This document shows positions 1 to 8,600 of a stretch of 64,000 bases of DNA, in pieces; the stretch's first letter is position 1; each line of letters begins with the position of its first letter. A program made the translations under genes and the position numbers. A model generated the notes under the pieces. The model did no database searches. It was not told where the DNA came from and saw nothing but the letters and a program-made list of their open reading frames with translations. The stretch spans positions 1 to 64,000 of the forward strand of contig NZ_JAGEPF010000044.1 of NCBI RefSeq assembly GCF_017573465.1. Reading direction: 5' to 3'. Origin of the DNA: Actinomadura violacea (lineage in GTDB: Bacteria; Actinomycetota; Actinomycetes; Streptosporangiales; Streptosporangiaceae).

Positions 1-1
1 G

Positions 2-1294
2 CGCGACTCCGTCCAGACGATCGGGCACGACGCGGGCCCGCAGGTCGTCGCGACCAGCTCGCTGTACTTCGCGCTGAGCGACATGGACGCGCAGGTCTCC
101 AACATCCTGCTGATCGGCCGCCAGCACGACCTCGGCAGCGGCTACGACCAGATGGTCGGCGCCTACGAGCAGCGCCGCGCGGACGCCGACGCCGCCGCGG
201 TGCAGGCCGCGCAGCTCGCGGGGCGCGACCCGGCGCTGCGGCAGACCGTCCAGGACGTCCTGGACGGCCTCGGCCGCTACGAGCGGCTCGTCGGGTCGGC
301 GATGCAGCTGAACCAGCAGGCCGACCACCCGGCGGGGGAGCCGCCGAAGGAGGTCGTCGACGCCTACCGGCAGGCGACCGACCTGATGAAGCTGGAGCTG
401 CTGCCGAAGGCGTACAACATCACCCTCGACACCGGCGCGCACGTCCGGCAGGCGTACGAGTCGAAGCGGTCGTCGGTGCTGGCGGGCCGCGACTGGGTCA
501 TCGCCGCCGGGGTGGTCGCGCTGCTGCTGCTGGTCGCGACGCAGCTGTACCTGGCGCGGACGTTCCGGCGCCTGCTGAACCCGGCGCTCGTCCTGGCGAC
601 GCTCGGGACGATCGCGCTCGCCGCCGCCGGCGCCGGCCTGCTGTCCGCGCAGGCCGGGCACATCAGGAAGGCGAAGGAGGACGGCTTCGACTCCGTCCTG
701 TCGCTGTCGCGGGCGCGGGCGATCAGCCACAGCGCGTTCGCCGACGAGAGCCGCTACCTCCTCGACCCCGGCCGCGCCGACACCTACGAGCAGACCTACC
801 TCGACAAGTCCCTCTCCGTGGTCTATCCGGACATCGGCGACAAGCCGCTGAACCTGGAGAACTACTACGCGGGCCTGGAGCAGAAGGTATCGACGTACAG
901 GCCGGACAAGGGCGCGGTGCCGTTCCTCGGCTTCTTCGCCGACGAGGCCGCCTCGGCGCGGAGCGCGCGCGAGGCCGGCGCCGTCGAGCGGACGCTGCGC
1001 GCCTACGTCGTCGTGCAGCGCGACGACCAGCGGATGCGGTCGCTCGCGAACTCCGGCGACCGCACCGGCGCGATCAACCTGCGGATGGGCCGCCGGTCCG
1101 GCGCGATCCGCGACTTCGACGCCTACGACGCCGCGCTCGGCTCGCTGATCGGCGCGCACCAGGACGCGTTCACCAAGCAGATCAAGGACGCGGACGGCGG
1201 GCTGCGCGCCTGGAAGGCCGTCCCGCCCGCCGCCGCCGTCATCGCCCTGCTGATCATCGCGGGGGTCCGTCCCCGGCTGGCCGAGTTCCGCTGA
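2..1294 (+). CDS. glnX: GlnX-like membrane sensor protein, 5' end missing
   Basis: The reading frame is open from base 2, so the gene starts upstream of the window; about 430 codons are visible. Hydrophobic segments lie near visible codons 164-186, 194-216 and 406-423. The long stretch between the second and third should be extracytoplasmic and is rich in helix-forming, charged residues. It is followed after 17 bases by a glutamate-binding lipoprotein gene. In Mycobacterium tuberculosis this pair is glnX-glnH, in which the membrane protein relays amino-acid binding by GlnH to the kinase PknG. The name rests on topology and on the neighbour, not on a motif I can name. No pknG follows here; it could lie upstream, outside the window. 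Confidence 0.6.
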   Translation, partial: RDSVQTIGHDAGPQVVATSSLYFALSDMDAQVSNILLIGRQHDLGSGYDQMVGAYEQRRADADAAAVQAAQLAGRDPALRQTVQDVLDGLGRYERLVGSAMQLNQQADHPAGEPPKEVVDAYRQATDLMKLELLPKAYNITLDTGAHVRQAYESKRSSVLAGRDWVIAAGVVALLLLVATQLYLARTFRRLLNPALVLATLGTIALAAAGAGLLSAQAGHIRKAKEDGFDSVLSLSRARAISHSAFADESRYLLDPGRADTYEQTYLDKSLSVVYPDIGDKPLNLENYYAGLEQKVSTYRPDKGAVPFLGFFADEAASARSAREAGAVERTLRAYVVVQRDDQRMRSLANSGDRTGAINLRMGRRSGAIRDFDAYDAALGSLIGAHQDAFTKQIKDADGGLRAWKAVPPAAAVIALLIIAGVRPRLAEFR

Positions 1295-1311
1295 CCGGAG
1301 GAGACGAACCG

Positions 1312-2163
1312 ATGCGCGCCACCCGCCCCGTCCGCCCCGCATTCGTGCGCGGCGCCGCGCTGCTCTGCACCGTCCTGTCCGCCGCCGGGACGCTGTCGGC
1401 GTGCGGGCTCGGCGGCGCGGACAAGCCGACCATCGCGCACAAGCACTCGCTGACCATCGGGGTGAAGGAGGACCAGCCGAGCCTCGGCGTGAAGGGCAAG
1501 GACGGGACGTACCAGGGCTTCGACGTCGACGTCGCCACCTACATCGCGGGCCGGCTCGGCGTGCCGAAGAGCCGGATCCGGTGGCGGACGACGAACTCGT
1601 CCGTCCGGGAGAAGGCGCTCGCCGACGGCACCGTCGACATGATCGTCGCGACGTACTCGATCACCGCCACGCGCAAGCGCGTCGTCACGTTCGCGGGCCC
1701 CTACTACGTCGCGCACCAGGACACCCTGGTCGCGCCGGGCAACACCACGATCCACAACGTCCGGGACCTGAAGGGCCGCAAGATCTGCGCGGTGACCGGG
1801 TCGAACTCGTGGCGGCGGGTGATCGAGGAGCGCAAGATCGCCGCGGTTCCGGTGCAGGCGCCGACCTACGGGGCCTGCATGAGCGATCTCGCGGACGGCA
1901 AGCTGGACGCGGTGTCGACCGACGACCTGATCCTCGCCGGCTTCGCCGCCGGCCACCCCGGCAAGATCATCAACGCGCCGTTCACCGACGAGAAGTACGG
2001 CGTCGGCCTCAAGAAGGGCGACCTGGAGGGCTGCGAGCAGATCAACCGCGCCATCACCGCCATGTACCAGGACGGCACCGCCGCGCGCCTGCTCCGCAAG
2101 TGGTTCGGCACGTCCGGGCTCAAGCTCACCACGAGCGTCCCGCAGTTCGAGGGCTGCAGCTGA
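1312..2163 (+). CDS. glnH: Glutamate-binding lipoprotein of the SBP_bac_3 family (GlnH-like)
   Basis: The 283-residue protein starts with a lipoprotein signal whose lipobox is LSAC, with Cys31 as the lipidated residue. The rest is a family 3 periplasmic binding protein, with typical stretches such as the 'GFDVDVA' segment and 'DMIVATYSIT'. It should bind glutamate or related amino acids on the outer face of the membrane. GGAGG lies just before the ATG. It follows the glnX-like gene in the same direction and no ABC permease or ATPase gene is nearby, which favours sensing over transport. Ligand identity is inferred from the glnX-glnH pairing. Confidence 0.75.
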   Translation: MRATRPVRPAFVRGAALLCTVLSAAGTLSACGLGGADKPTIAHKHSLTIGVKEDQPSLGVKGKDGTYQGFDVDVATYIAGRLGVPKSRIRWRTTNSSVREKALADGTVDMIVATYSITATRKRVVTFAGPYYVAHQDTLVAPGNTTIHNVRDLKGRKICAVTGSNSWRRVIEERKIAAVPVQAPTYGACMSDLADGKLDAVSTDDLILAGFAAGHPGKIINAPFTDEKYGVGLKKGDLEGCEQINRAITAMYQDGTAARLLRKWFGTSGLKLTTSVPQFEGCS

Positions 2164-2167
2164 CCCC

Positions 2168-2521
2168 TCAGGACGTGGTGGTGGACGGCAGCGCGCCGAT
2201 CGCCTCCCGCAGCGTGTCGTAGATCGGGACGAACTTGTCGATCCCGGTGATGCGGAAGACGCGCTGCACCCGCGGCGGCAGCGCCACCAGCGCCACCGTG
2301 CCGCCGTGCTCCCCGGCGCGCCGGTTCGCCGCGACGATCGCGTTCAGGCCGGTCGAGTCGCAGAACGTGACCTGCCGCATGTCGACGACCATGGGCTCGC
2401 CCGCGTCCACCACCTCGAACAGGGCCTCCTCGAAGCGCGCCCGGGACACCACGTCGATGTCGCCCTGCACCCGGACCAGCGTGCAGCGTTCGTCCTTCAT
2501 CAGGTTGATGTCGAAGTCCAT
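2168..2521 (-). CDS. STAS-domain anti-sigma factor antagonist
   Basis: A 117-residue single-domain STAS protein. The signature DSTGLN is present at residues 55-60, with Ser56 as the expected phosphorylation site of the SpoIIAA/RsbV family. Such proteins bind and neutralise an anti-sigma kinase when unphosphorylated. An ATG at the outer end with AGGTGG just upstream fixes the start; a longer open frame exists but its extension has no STAS similarity. The gene is convergent with glnH, and the stop codons are separated by only a few bases. No partner kinase (RsbW type) or phosphatase is in the window, so the regulated sigma factor is unknown. Confidence 0.85.
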   Translation of the reverse strand: MDFDINLMKDERCTLVRVQGDIDVVSRARFEEALFEVVDAGEPMVVDMRQVTFCDSTGLNAIVAANRRAGEHGGTVALVALPPRVQRVFRITGIDKFVPIYDTLREAIGALPSTTTS

Positions 2522-2976
2522 GGCCACCTCTCGCCCCGGCTCCAAGGGGCACCCCGGTCCCACGCACCTGGTGCTCCACCTCAGGTGACTCCTCAGGATT
2601 GCGCACCCGTGCCCGCAATCCAAGCACTTCCAGGGATAAGGACCGGGTCGCCCTCCCGCGTCCCGGACCGTAACACCCCTTCGCACCGGGGCCGCGCGGG
2701 CCCCGCCCGCGTTCCCCGGCGTGCCGCGCCCGCGTCCGCGAATAACTTACTCCAGAGAAACTTACTGGATGGTAAGAAATGCTTTCACGATTGCCGCACC
2801 CTCCCAATGTGACCGAAGTCCCACCCCCGGATCAAGTCCCCCAATAGTCCACCGGCGCCCCCCGTGACCAGCGGTTGAACCATTTCTTACCTGCCGGACG
2901 GCGGGAAAAGCGGGTGCTGACCCGAGCACGGATCGGCACAGAGGTTACAGTGGCGGTGCGAATGACAGGAGGCTGG
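2522..2976. other. Intergenic region with a spaced inverted repeat, no gene seen
   Basis: This region separates the divergent STAS and acyltransferase genes. It is locally less GC-rich around 2740-2790. GGTAAGAAATG at 2771-2781 is exactly inverted as CATTTCTTACC at 2881-2891, and CTTACT occurs twice more at 2746-2751 and 2761-2766. No convincing coding region is seen on either strand. It probably holds both promoters and a protein-binding site. Confidence 0.5.
2771..2891. promoter_or_regulatory. 11-base inverted repeat, candidate operator
   Basis: The arms 2771-2781 and 2881-2891 are perfect inverted copies 99 bases apart in an AT-richer patch upstream of the acyltransferase gene. The spacing is too wide for a simple dyad, so a looped or two-site operator is a guess. 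The cognate regulator is not evident nearby. Confidence 0.3.
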
Positions 2977-3654
2977 GTGTTCTACACGTTCATGACGCGA
3001 GTGGTGCGTCCGATCCTCTGGCTGCTATTCCGCCCGAAGGTGGTCGGAGGGGACAACGTGCCCGCCTACGGGCCGCTCATCGTGGCCAGCAACCACCTGT
3101 CGTTCATCGACAGCTTCATCATCCCGCTGGCCGTCCCGCGCCCGGTGACCTACATCGCCAAGGCCGACTACTTCACCGGCGGCGGCCTCAAGCGCGGCTT
3201 CGTCCGCTGGTTCCTCACCAACCTCGGCCACGTCCCCGTCAAGCGCGGCGCCCGCCGCGCCGCCATGGGCGCGCTCGAGCAGGCCGGCGACGTCCTCGCC
3301 AACAGCGGCGCCTTCGCCATCTACCCCGAGGGCACCCGCTCGCCCGACGGCCGCCTCTACCGCGGCCGCACCGGCGTCGGCTGGCTCGTCCTCGCCTCCG
3401 GCGCCCGCGTCCTGCCCGTCGCGCTGGAGGGCACCGAGAAGATCCAGCCGATCGGCGCGTCCAAGCCGCGCATCTTCGGCCCGCGCCCCACCGTCCGCAT
3501 CGGCCCGCCGATGGACTTCTCCCACTACCGCGACCTGCCCCCGGCCAAGGCCCGCCGCGCCATCACCGACGAGATCGTCGAGACCATCCAGAAGATGTCC
3601 GGCCAGGAGTACGCCCCCGAGTACAACGAGCGCGCCAACCAAGAGAACCAGTAG
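2977..3654 (+). CDS. plsC: 1-acylglycerol-3-phosphate O-acyltransferase (PlsC family)
   Basis: Transfers an acyl chain to lysophosphatidic acid in membrane lipid synthesis. The catalytic HX4D motif appears as NHLSFID and the second block as YPEGTRSPDG. One hydrophobic segment near the N-terminus would anchor it to the cytoplasmic membrane. A GTG at 2977 sits 4 bases after a perfect AGGAGG (2967-2972) and gives 225 residues, the usual family size. In-frame starts at 2962 and 2875 would add residues without similarity, and the 2875 option would run through the inverted repeat. It is the only gene in its transcription unit and ends at a GC-rich hairpin. Confidence 0.85.
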   Translation: MFYTFMTRVVRPILWLLFRPKVVGGDNVPAYGPLIVASNHLSFIDSFIIPLAVPRPVTYIAKADYFTGGGLKRGFVRWFLTNLGHVPVKRGARRAAMGALEQAGDVLANSGAFAIYPEGTRSPDGRLYRGRTGVGWLVLASGARVLPVALEGTEKIQPIGASKPRIFGPRPTVRIGPPMDFSHYRDLPPAKARRAITDEIVETIQKMSGQEYAPEYNERANQENQ

Positions 3655-3682
3655 CGCCGCCCTCGCTCCGCTCGGGCGGCGC
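3654..3682 (+). terminator. GC-rich hairpin after the acyltransferase gene
   Basis: GCGCCGCCC (3654-3662) pairs with GGGCGGCGC (3674-3682), a perfect 9-base stem directly at the stop codon. There is no T tract, as is common in high-GC actinobacteria. Confidence 0.5.
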
Positions 3683-3782
3683 GGTGCGGCTCGTCGCGCA
3701 TTGTGCTCGGTGCCTTGCCGCCGCTCGGGCGGCGGGCCCTGGGCCCCGGGCCCGGGGGAGGTGGGCCCGGGGCGGTGGGGCG

Positions 3783-4355
3783 TCAGCCGCCGAGGTTGGG
3801 CGTCTTCTCGGTGATGTTCGTGCCGGCCTGGTTCTTGGCGTCGGACTTCATGCCGTCGACCGCCGAGCCCACCGAGCCGATCTCCGACGGGTCGAGCTGC
3901 CCGGACTTGAACTTGCCGGCCAGCGAGCCGAACATCGCCGACACCTTCTCCGCCGGGACCTTCAGCGCCTTGCACAGCTTCGGGTCGGAGCCGATGAGCT
4001 TGCGTGCGGCGTTGACCCGGTTGGCGGCGAACAGGCCCGCCGCGGCGGCCTTCGCGAACGCCTTCGTCCGGCCGTTCGCGCCCTGCTTGAAGGAGCCCGC
4101 CTGGTACGGGTTCCAGATGTAGCGGTGGAACGCGCCGAACGCGAGGCCGGCGTCGGCGGCGAACCGCGTCTTGGCGAAGTGCTTGGTCGTCGAGGTGGGG
4201 CAGGACGACGGCGACGCGGCCGGCGACGACGCCGCCGGGCTCCGGCCCGCGGCGACGCGGGCGCTGCTGTCGTCGGCCTTCTTGCCGCCGCCGCACGCGG
4301 ACGCGCCGACCAGGGTCACCAGCAGGACCGGCAGCACCAGTACTTTGCGGAACAT
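3783..4355 (-). CDS. Secreted lipoprotein of unknown function
   Basis: The 190-residue product begins with a lipoprotein signal ending in the lipobox ASAC with Cys21. A Ser/Ala-rich linker follows, and then an alpha-helical Ala/Lys/Gly-rich domain with two cysteines. I do not recognise the family. The ATG at 4355 is preceded by an AGAAGA-type ribosome site; the longer open frame upstream is not hydrophobic. It is convergent with the acyltransferase gene, with GC-rich hairpins between them. Export to the outer leaflet of the membrane is well supported; function is not. Confidence 0.7.
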   Translation of the reverse strand: MFRKVLVLPVLLVTLVGASACGGGKKADDSSARVAAGRSPAASSPAASPSSCPTSTTKHFAKTRFAADAGLAFGAFHRYIWNPYQAGSFKQGANGRTKAFAKAAAAGLFAANRVNAARKLIGSDPKLCKALKVPAEKVSAMFGSLAGKFKSGQLDPSEIGSVGSAVDGMKSDAKNQAGTNITEKTPNLGG

Positions 4356-4513
4356 TCTGTGTTCTTCTCTCTGGTGGGGCTCATGCACCCGTGTCCCGGG
4401 CGCCACGCCGTACCCACTACCCCGATGAACGCGGTCGGTCACCAGATGAACGCGGACGGTAGCGACAGGTGGCGGCCCGGTGACCTCGCCGGGTCACCGG
4501 GCTCGTCCGCCGG

Positions 4514-5566
4514 TCAGCGGCGGCGGGCGGCGCGCAGGAGCAGCAGGCCCGACGCGAGGACGGCCGCGGCGGTCGCGCCGTGCACGCCGAACGCGGTCGC
4601 CTTGGAGCCGTGGTGGGCGAGGATCGTCAGCATGTCGCCGGCCGGGATCGTCGAGAACGCGAGCATCACCAGGCCGAGCGCCTCCCGCTTGCCGCGGGCC
4701 ATCAGCGTGAGGACGGTGAGGCCGGTGCCGAGGTCCCGGACGCCCTTGATGTTCAGCCAGGCGGTGGCGTCGCCGGACGGCACGGCCGGCAGCCCGAAGC
4801 CCTGCGCGGTGCCGGTCGGGTCGAGGAGGTAGGAGAGCCCGACGTAGCCGATGCCGACGCCGGTGAGCAGGGCGAGGGCGCTGCCGGTGCGGGACGTGCG
4901 GACGTCCTCGCGGAGCCGCCGCATGCGGGCGGCGTGGTGGCGCGCGCCGTACAGCCGCCAGAACCCGCGGGCCGGGGCGGGCAGCCCGGCGAGGAACTCG
5001 GCGCGCTCGTCCGGCGTCGCGTCCTCCAGGACGACGCCGAGGAGCGTGAGGATCTTCGTCTTGGGGGTGTGCTCGACGAAGTGGTCGCCCTGGGCGTTCC
5101 ACTCGGCCTCGGTGAGGTGGCGTTCGGCGAGCGGCAGCAGGTTCTCCTCCTCGTCGTCGAGGTGCTCGACGAGGACGGCGTGGTGCTCGCTGAGCGCGGC
5201 GGCGAGGGCGTCGCGGCCGGCGGCGTCCGCGGTGCGGGCCCAGGGACCGGCGAGCTCGTGCAGCCGGGCGATGGTGGCGGCGACCTTCTCGTGCTGGGCC
5301 TCCATCCGCAGGACGATGTCGGCGTCCAGGTCCACCCGGGACAGCAGCAGCGGCCAGATCAGCTCGTCCTCGCCGTGGTGGTGGTTGTGCAGGCCGGTCA
5401 GGTAGTCGTCGAGGTGCGCGGTGAGGGTGCGGGCGCGGCGGCGGTCGCCGGGCCGGGTCGCGGCGATCAGCTCGGCCAGCAGGCGCGACTCGCGGCGCAT
5501 GCCGCGGTGGATGACGATCATGGAGCGGGTGAAGGTGAGGGCGGTCTGCGCGGTGTCGGTGCTCAT
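4514..5566 (-). CDS. Hemerythrin HHE domain fused to a DUF4267 membrane domain
   Basis: Residues 1 to about 200 show the His/Glu pattern of a four-helix hemerythrin cation-binding domain (HNHHHGEDEL, EAQHEK, SEHHAVLVEHLDDEEENLLP), which binds a di-iron centre sensing or carrying O2 or NO. From about residue 220 the protein becomes hydrophobic, with four likely membrane segments and the DUF4267 signature (GVGIGYVGLSYLL, then NIKGVRDLGTGL, then GVHGAT). The ATG at 5566 gives 350 residues; an open extension upstream would be built from repeat DNA and is rejected. It diverges from the BTAD regulator across a block of direct repeats and may be its target. A membrane-tethered hemerythrin of this form is unusual. 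Confidence 0.8.
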   Translation of the reverse strand: MSTDTAQTALTFTRSMIVIHRGMRRESRLLAELIAATRPGDRRRARTLTAHLDDYLTGLHNHHHGEDELIWPLLLSRVDLDADIVLRMEAQHEKVAATIARLHELAGPWARTADAAGRDALAAALSEHHAVLVEHLDDEEENLLPLAERHLTEAEWNAQGDHFVEHTPKTKILTLLGVVLEDATPDERAEFLAGLPAPARGFWRLYGARHHAARMRRLREDVRTSRTGSALALLTGVGIGYVGLSYLLDPTGTAQGFGLPAVPSGDATAWLNIKGVRDLGTGLTVLTLMARGKREALGLVMLAFSTIPAGDMLTILAHHGSKATAFGVHGATAAAVLASGLLLLRAARRR

Positions 5567-5589
5567 GTGGACCAAGGTGCCCGCGGCCT

Positions 5590-5642
5590 CTTGGAACCGG
5601 CTTGGAGCGCCGCTTGGAGCACGGCTTGGAGCACGGCTTGGA
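5590..5642 (+). promoter_or_regulatory. Five CTTGGA direct repeats, candidate BTAD/SARP binding array
   Basis: CTTGGA starts at 5590, 5601, 5613, 5625 and 5637, a spacing of 11, 12, 12 and 12 bases, about one helical turn. SARP-type BTAD regulators are known to bind heptameric direct repeats of about one-turn spacing. The array lies between a hemerythrin gene and a gene whose product begins with such a domain. It ends 36 bases before the TACGAT -10 hexamer of the regulator gene (5679-5684). Confidence 0.6.
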
Positions 5643-5692
5643 AGGCGGCTCCGGGGCACCGGCGCGGGGGCCGGTGGCTACGATCGCCGGTA

Positions 5693-8600
5693 ATGGTGCG
5701 GATTCGGGTGCTCGGGGCCTTCGAGGCCGAGGTGTCGGGCGTGCGGGCGGCGCTGGGCGGGCCGCGGCAGCGGGCCGTGCTGGCGCTGCTGGTCGCCGCG
5801 CGCGGCGAGGTCGTCCCGGTGGACCGCCTGATCGAGGATCTGTGGCGCGGCGAGCCGCCGGCGCAGGCCGTCACGTCCTTGCAGGCTTACGTCTCGAACC
5901 TGCGCAAGCTGCTGGAGCCCGAGCGTCCGCCGCGCGCCCCCGCACGGGTGCTGGTCTCCGCCGCGCCCGGCTACGCGCTGCGGCTGCCGGACGAGGCCGT
6001 GGACGCCTGGCACTTCGCGGCGCTCGCCCGCGACCCCGAGCGTCCGGCGGAGGCGCTGAAGCTGTGGCGCGGCCCGGCGTTCGCCGAGTTCGCGGACGAG
6101 GAATGGGCGCGGACCGAGACCCGGCACCTGAACGAGCTGCGCCTGGCGGCCCGCGAACGGCACGTCGCGGCGCTGCTGCGGGCGGGCGGCGCCGCCGTCG
6201 CCGTGCCGGAGGCGGAGCTCCTCACCCGTGACGAGCCGCTCCGCGAGGAGGGGTGGCGGCTGCTGGCGCTGGCGCTGTGGGGGTCGGGACGGCAGACCGA
6301 CGCGCTCGCCGCGCTGCGCGAGGTCCGCGAGGTGCTCGCCGGCGAGCTCGGCCTCGACCCGAGCCCCGCGCTGGCCGACCTGGAGACGGCCATCCTGCAG
6401 CAGCGCACCGAGGCGTTCGATCTGCCCGTGCCCGAACCCGTCCCGCCGCCCGCACCGGTTCCCGCCCCGGCGCCCGCGTCCGCCGCCGAAGGCCCGGCCT
6501 TCCTGGGACGCGGCGACGAGCTGGCCGCCCTGACCGGGCTGGCGGCCGGGGGCGGGCTGCGCGTCGCGCTCGTCACCGGCGAGGCCGGGCTCGGCAAGAC
6601 CGCGCTGCTGACCCGGCTGGCCGGCGTCCTGGAGCGGGAGGGCCGGCTCGTCGTGACGGGCCGCTGCCCGGAGAGCGAGAGCGCGCCCCCGGCGTGGGCG
6701 TGGACGGAGGCGCTCACCGAGCTGGCGCGGCACGTCCCGGCGCCCGCCGAGGCGGAGCCGCTGCTGCGGGACGCGTCCGCCGCCGAGCCCCGCGACACCA
6801 CCGCCGGCCGCTTCCGCCTCCACCGCGCCGTCTGGTCCTGGCTGGAGGACGCGGCCCGGCGGCGCCCGCTGGCCGTCATGCTCGACGACCTGCACTGGGC
6901 CGACGCCGAGACCCTCGCGCTGCTGGCGGCCCTGTCCGGCGACGCGTCGCTGCTCGTGGTGGCGGCGTTCCGCGCCGACGAGGCGGGCGCGCGCCTCACC
7001 GAGACCCTGGCCGTCCTCGCCCGCCGGTCCCCGCTGCGGCTGCCGCTGGACGGCCTCCCCGAACCGGCGGTCGCCCGGCTCATCGCCGCCGAGTGCGGCG
7101 GCGTGGACGCGGCGACGGTCTCCGCGCTCGCCGAGCGCACCGGCGGCAACCCGTTCTACGTGCGGGAGAGCGCGCGGCTGCTCAGCTCCGAGGGCGCGCT
7201 CGTCGCGACCTCGGAGGTCCCCGAGGGCGTCCGGGACGTGCTGCGCCGCCGCCTCGCCCGGCTGCCCGAGCCGGCCGTCGCCGTGCTGCGGCTCGCCGCG
7301 CTCGCCGGCCGCGAGGCCGACGTGGACGCGCTCGTCCTCGCCGCCGACGCGGGCGAGGACGCGGTGCTGGACGCGCTGGACGCCGGGCTCGTCGCGGGCC
7401 TGCTCACCGAGCGGGCCCCGGGCCGGGTCCGGTTCGCGCACGCGCTCGTCCGGGACACGATGGTCGCCGACCTCAGCGCGCTGCGCCGCACCCGCATGCA
7501 CGCGCGGCTCGGCGCCGCCCTGGAGCGGCTGGCCCCGGACGACGTGCCCGCGCTGGCGTACCACTTCCACCGCGCGGCGTCCGCCGCGACCGCCGCCAAG
7601 GCCGTCGAGTACGCCGTCCGGGCCGCCGACCTCGCGGAACGCCGGTACGCGCACGAGACGGCGGTCGAGCTGCTCACCCAGGCGCTGGAGTCGTTCGAGC
7701 GGGTGCCGGGCCGCGACGACGCGGACCGCATCGACCTGCTGGGCCGCCTGCTGCGCGCCCAAGCGCGCGCGGGCGCCGTCCAGGACGCCCGCGCCACCCG
7801 CAGCCGCGCCGTCGGCCTCGCCGAGGAGGCCGGGCGCGACGACCTGCTCCTCGCGGCGTTCACCGCGTGGACGGAACCGGCGCCCTGGCAGCTGCGCCCG
7901 TACGGGGCCGTCGACGAGCACCTCGTCGGCCTGCTGTCCCGGCTCCTGGACCTCGGCGGCCTCGCGCCGGACGTGCGGTGCCGCCTCCTCGACGCCTACG
8001 CCGCCGAGCTGTCGGGCTCCGGGGACCCGCGGGCGCGGGCCGCCGCCGAGGAGGCCGTCGAGATCGCGCGGAGCCTGGGCGACCCGCAGCTGCGCGTGCT
8101 GACGCTGTTCACGCTCGGCCGCGAGGTCGACTACCGCGACGCGCGCCGCAAGGCCGCGGACGCCCGCGAGCTGCGCGCCCTGGGCACCGACCACGACATC
8201 CCCGCGGCGCTGTGGTCCGGCACGTTCACCCTCGCCGTCATCGCCCTGGGCGAGGAGCGTCCGGACGAGGTGCGCGCCCGCGTCGCCGAGGCCGCCGAGC
8301 TGGCGCGCCGCTACCGGATGCCGGAGGCGAGCGTCGTCTGCGAGATCGCCGAGGCCGCGCTCGACCACGCCGACGGACGGCTCGAAGACGCCGAACGCCG
8401 CTACGCCGCCGCGGTCCGGGCCATGGCCGCGCAGGGCTCGCTGCACACCGCCGGGTTCGAGCTGGTCGCGCGCGCGACGCTGGCGGTGACGCGCGGCACG
8501 CTGGCCGCGTTCGCCGACGACGAGCAGGCCCTCGCGCCCGAGATGCGGCCGCTGGTCGCCGACGTCCTCGCCGCCGCGAACGCCGCCGCCGGCCGGCTCG

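Noticed and set aside
5566..5659. Upstream extension of the hemerythrin protein
   Set aside because: The added residues (repeated Pro-Ser-Arg-Ala) are only the translation of the CTTGGA repeat array.
4580..5692. Extension of the BTAD regulator to a start at 4580
   Set aside because: It would read antisense through the hemerythrin fusion gene, and the regulator's domain begins exactly at the ATG at 5693, behind a good -10.
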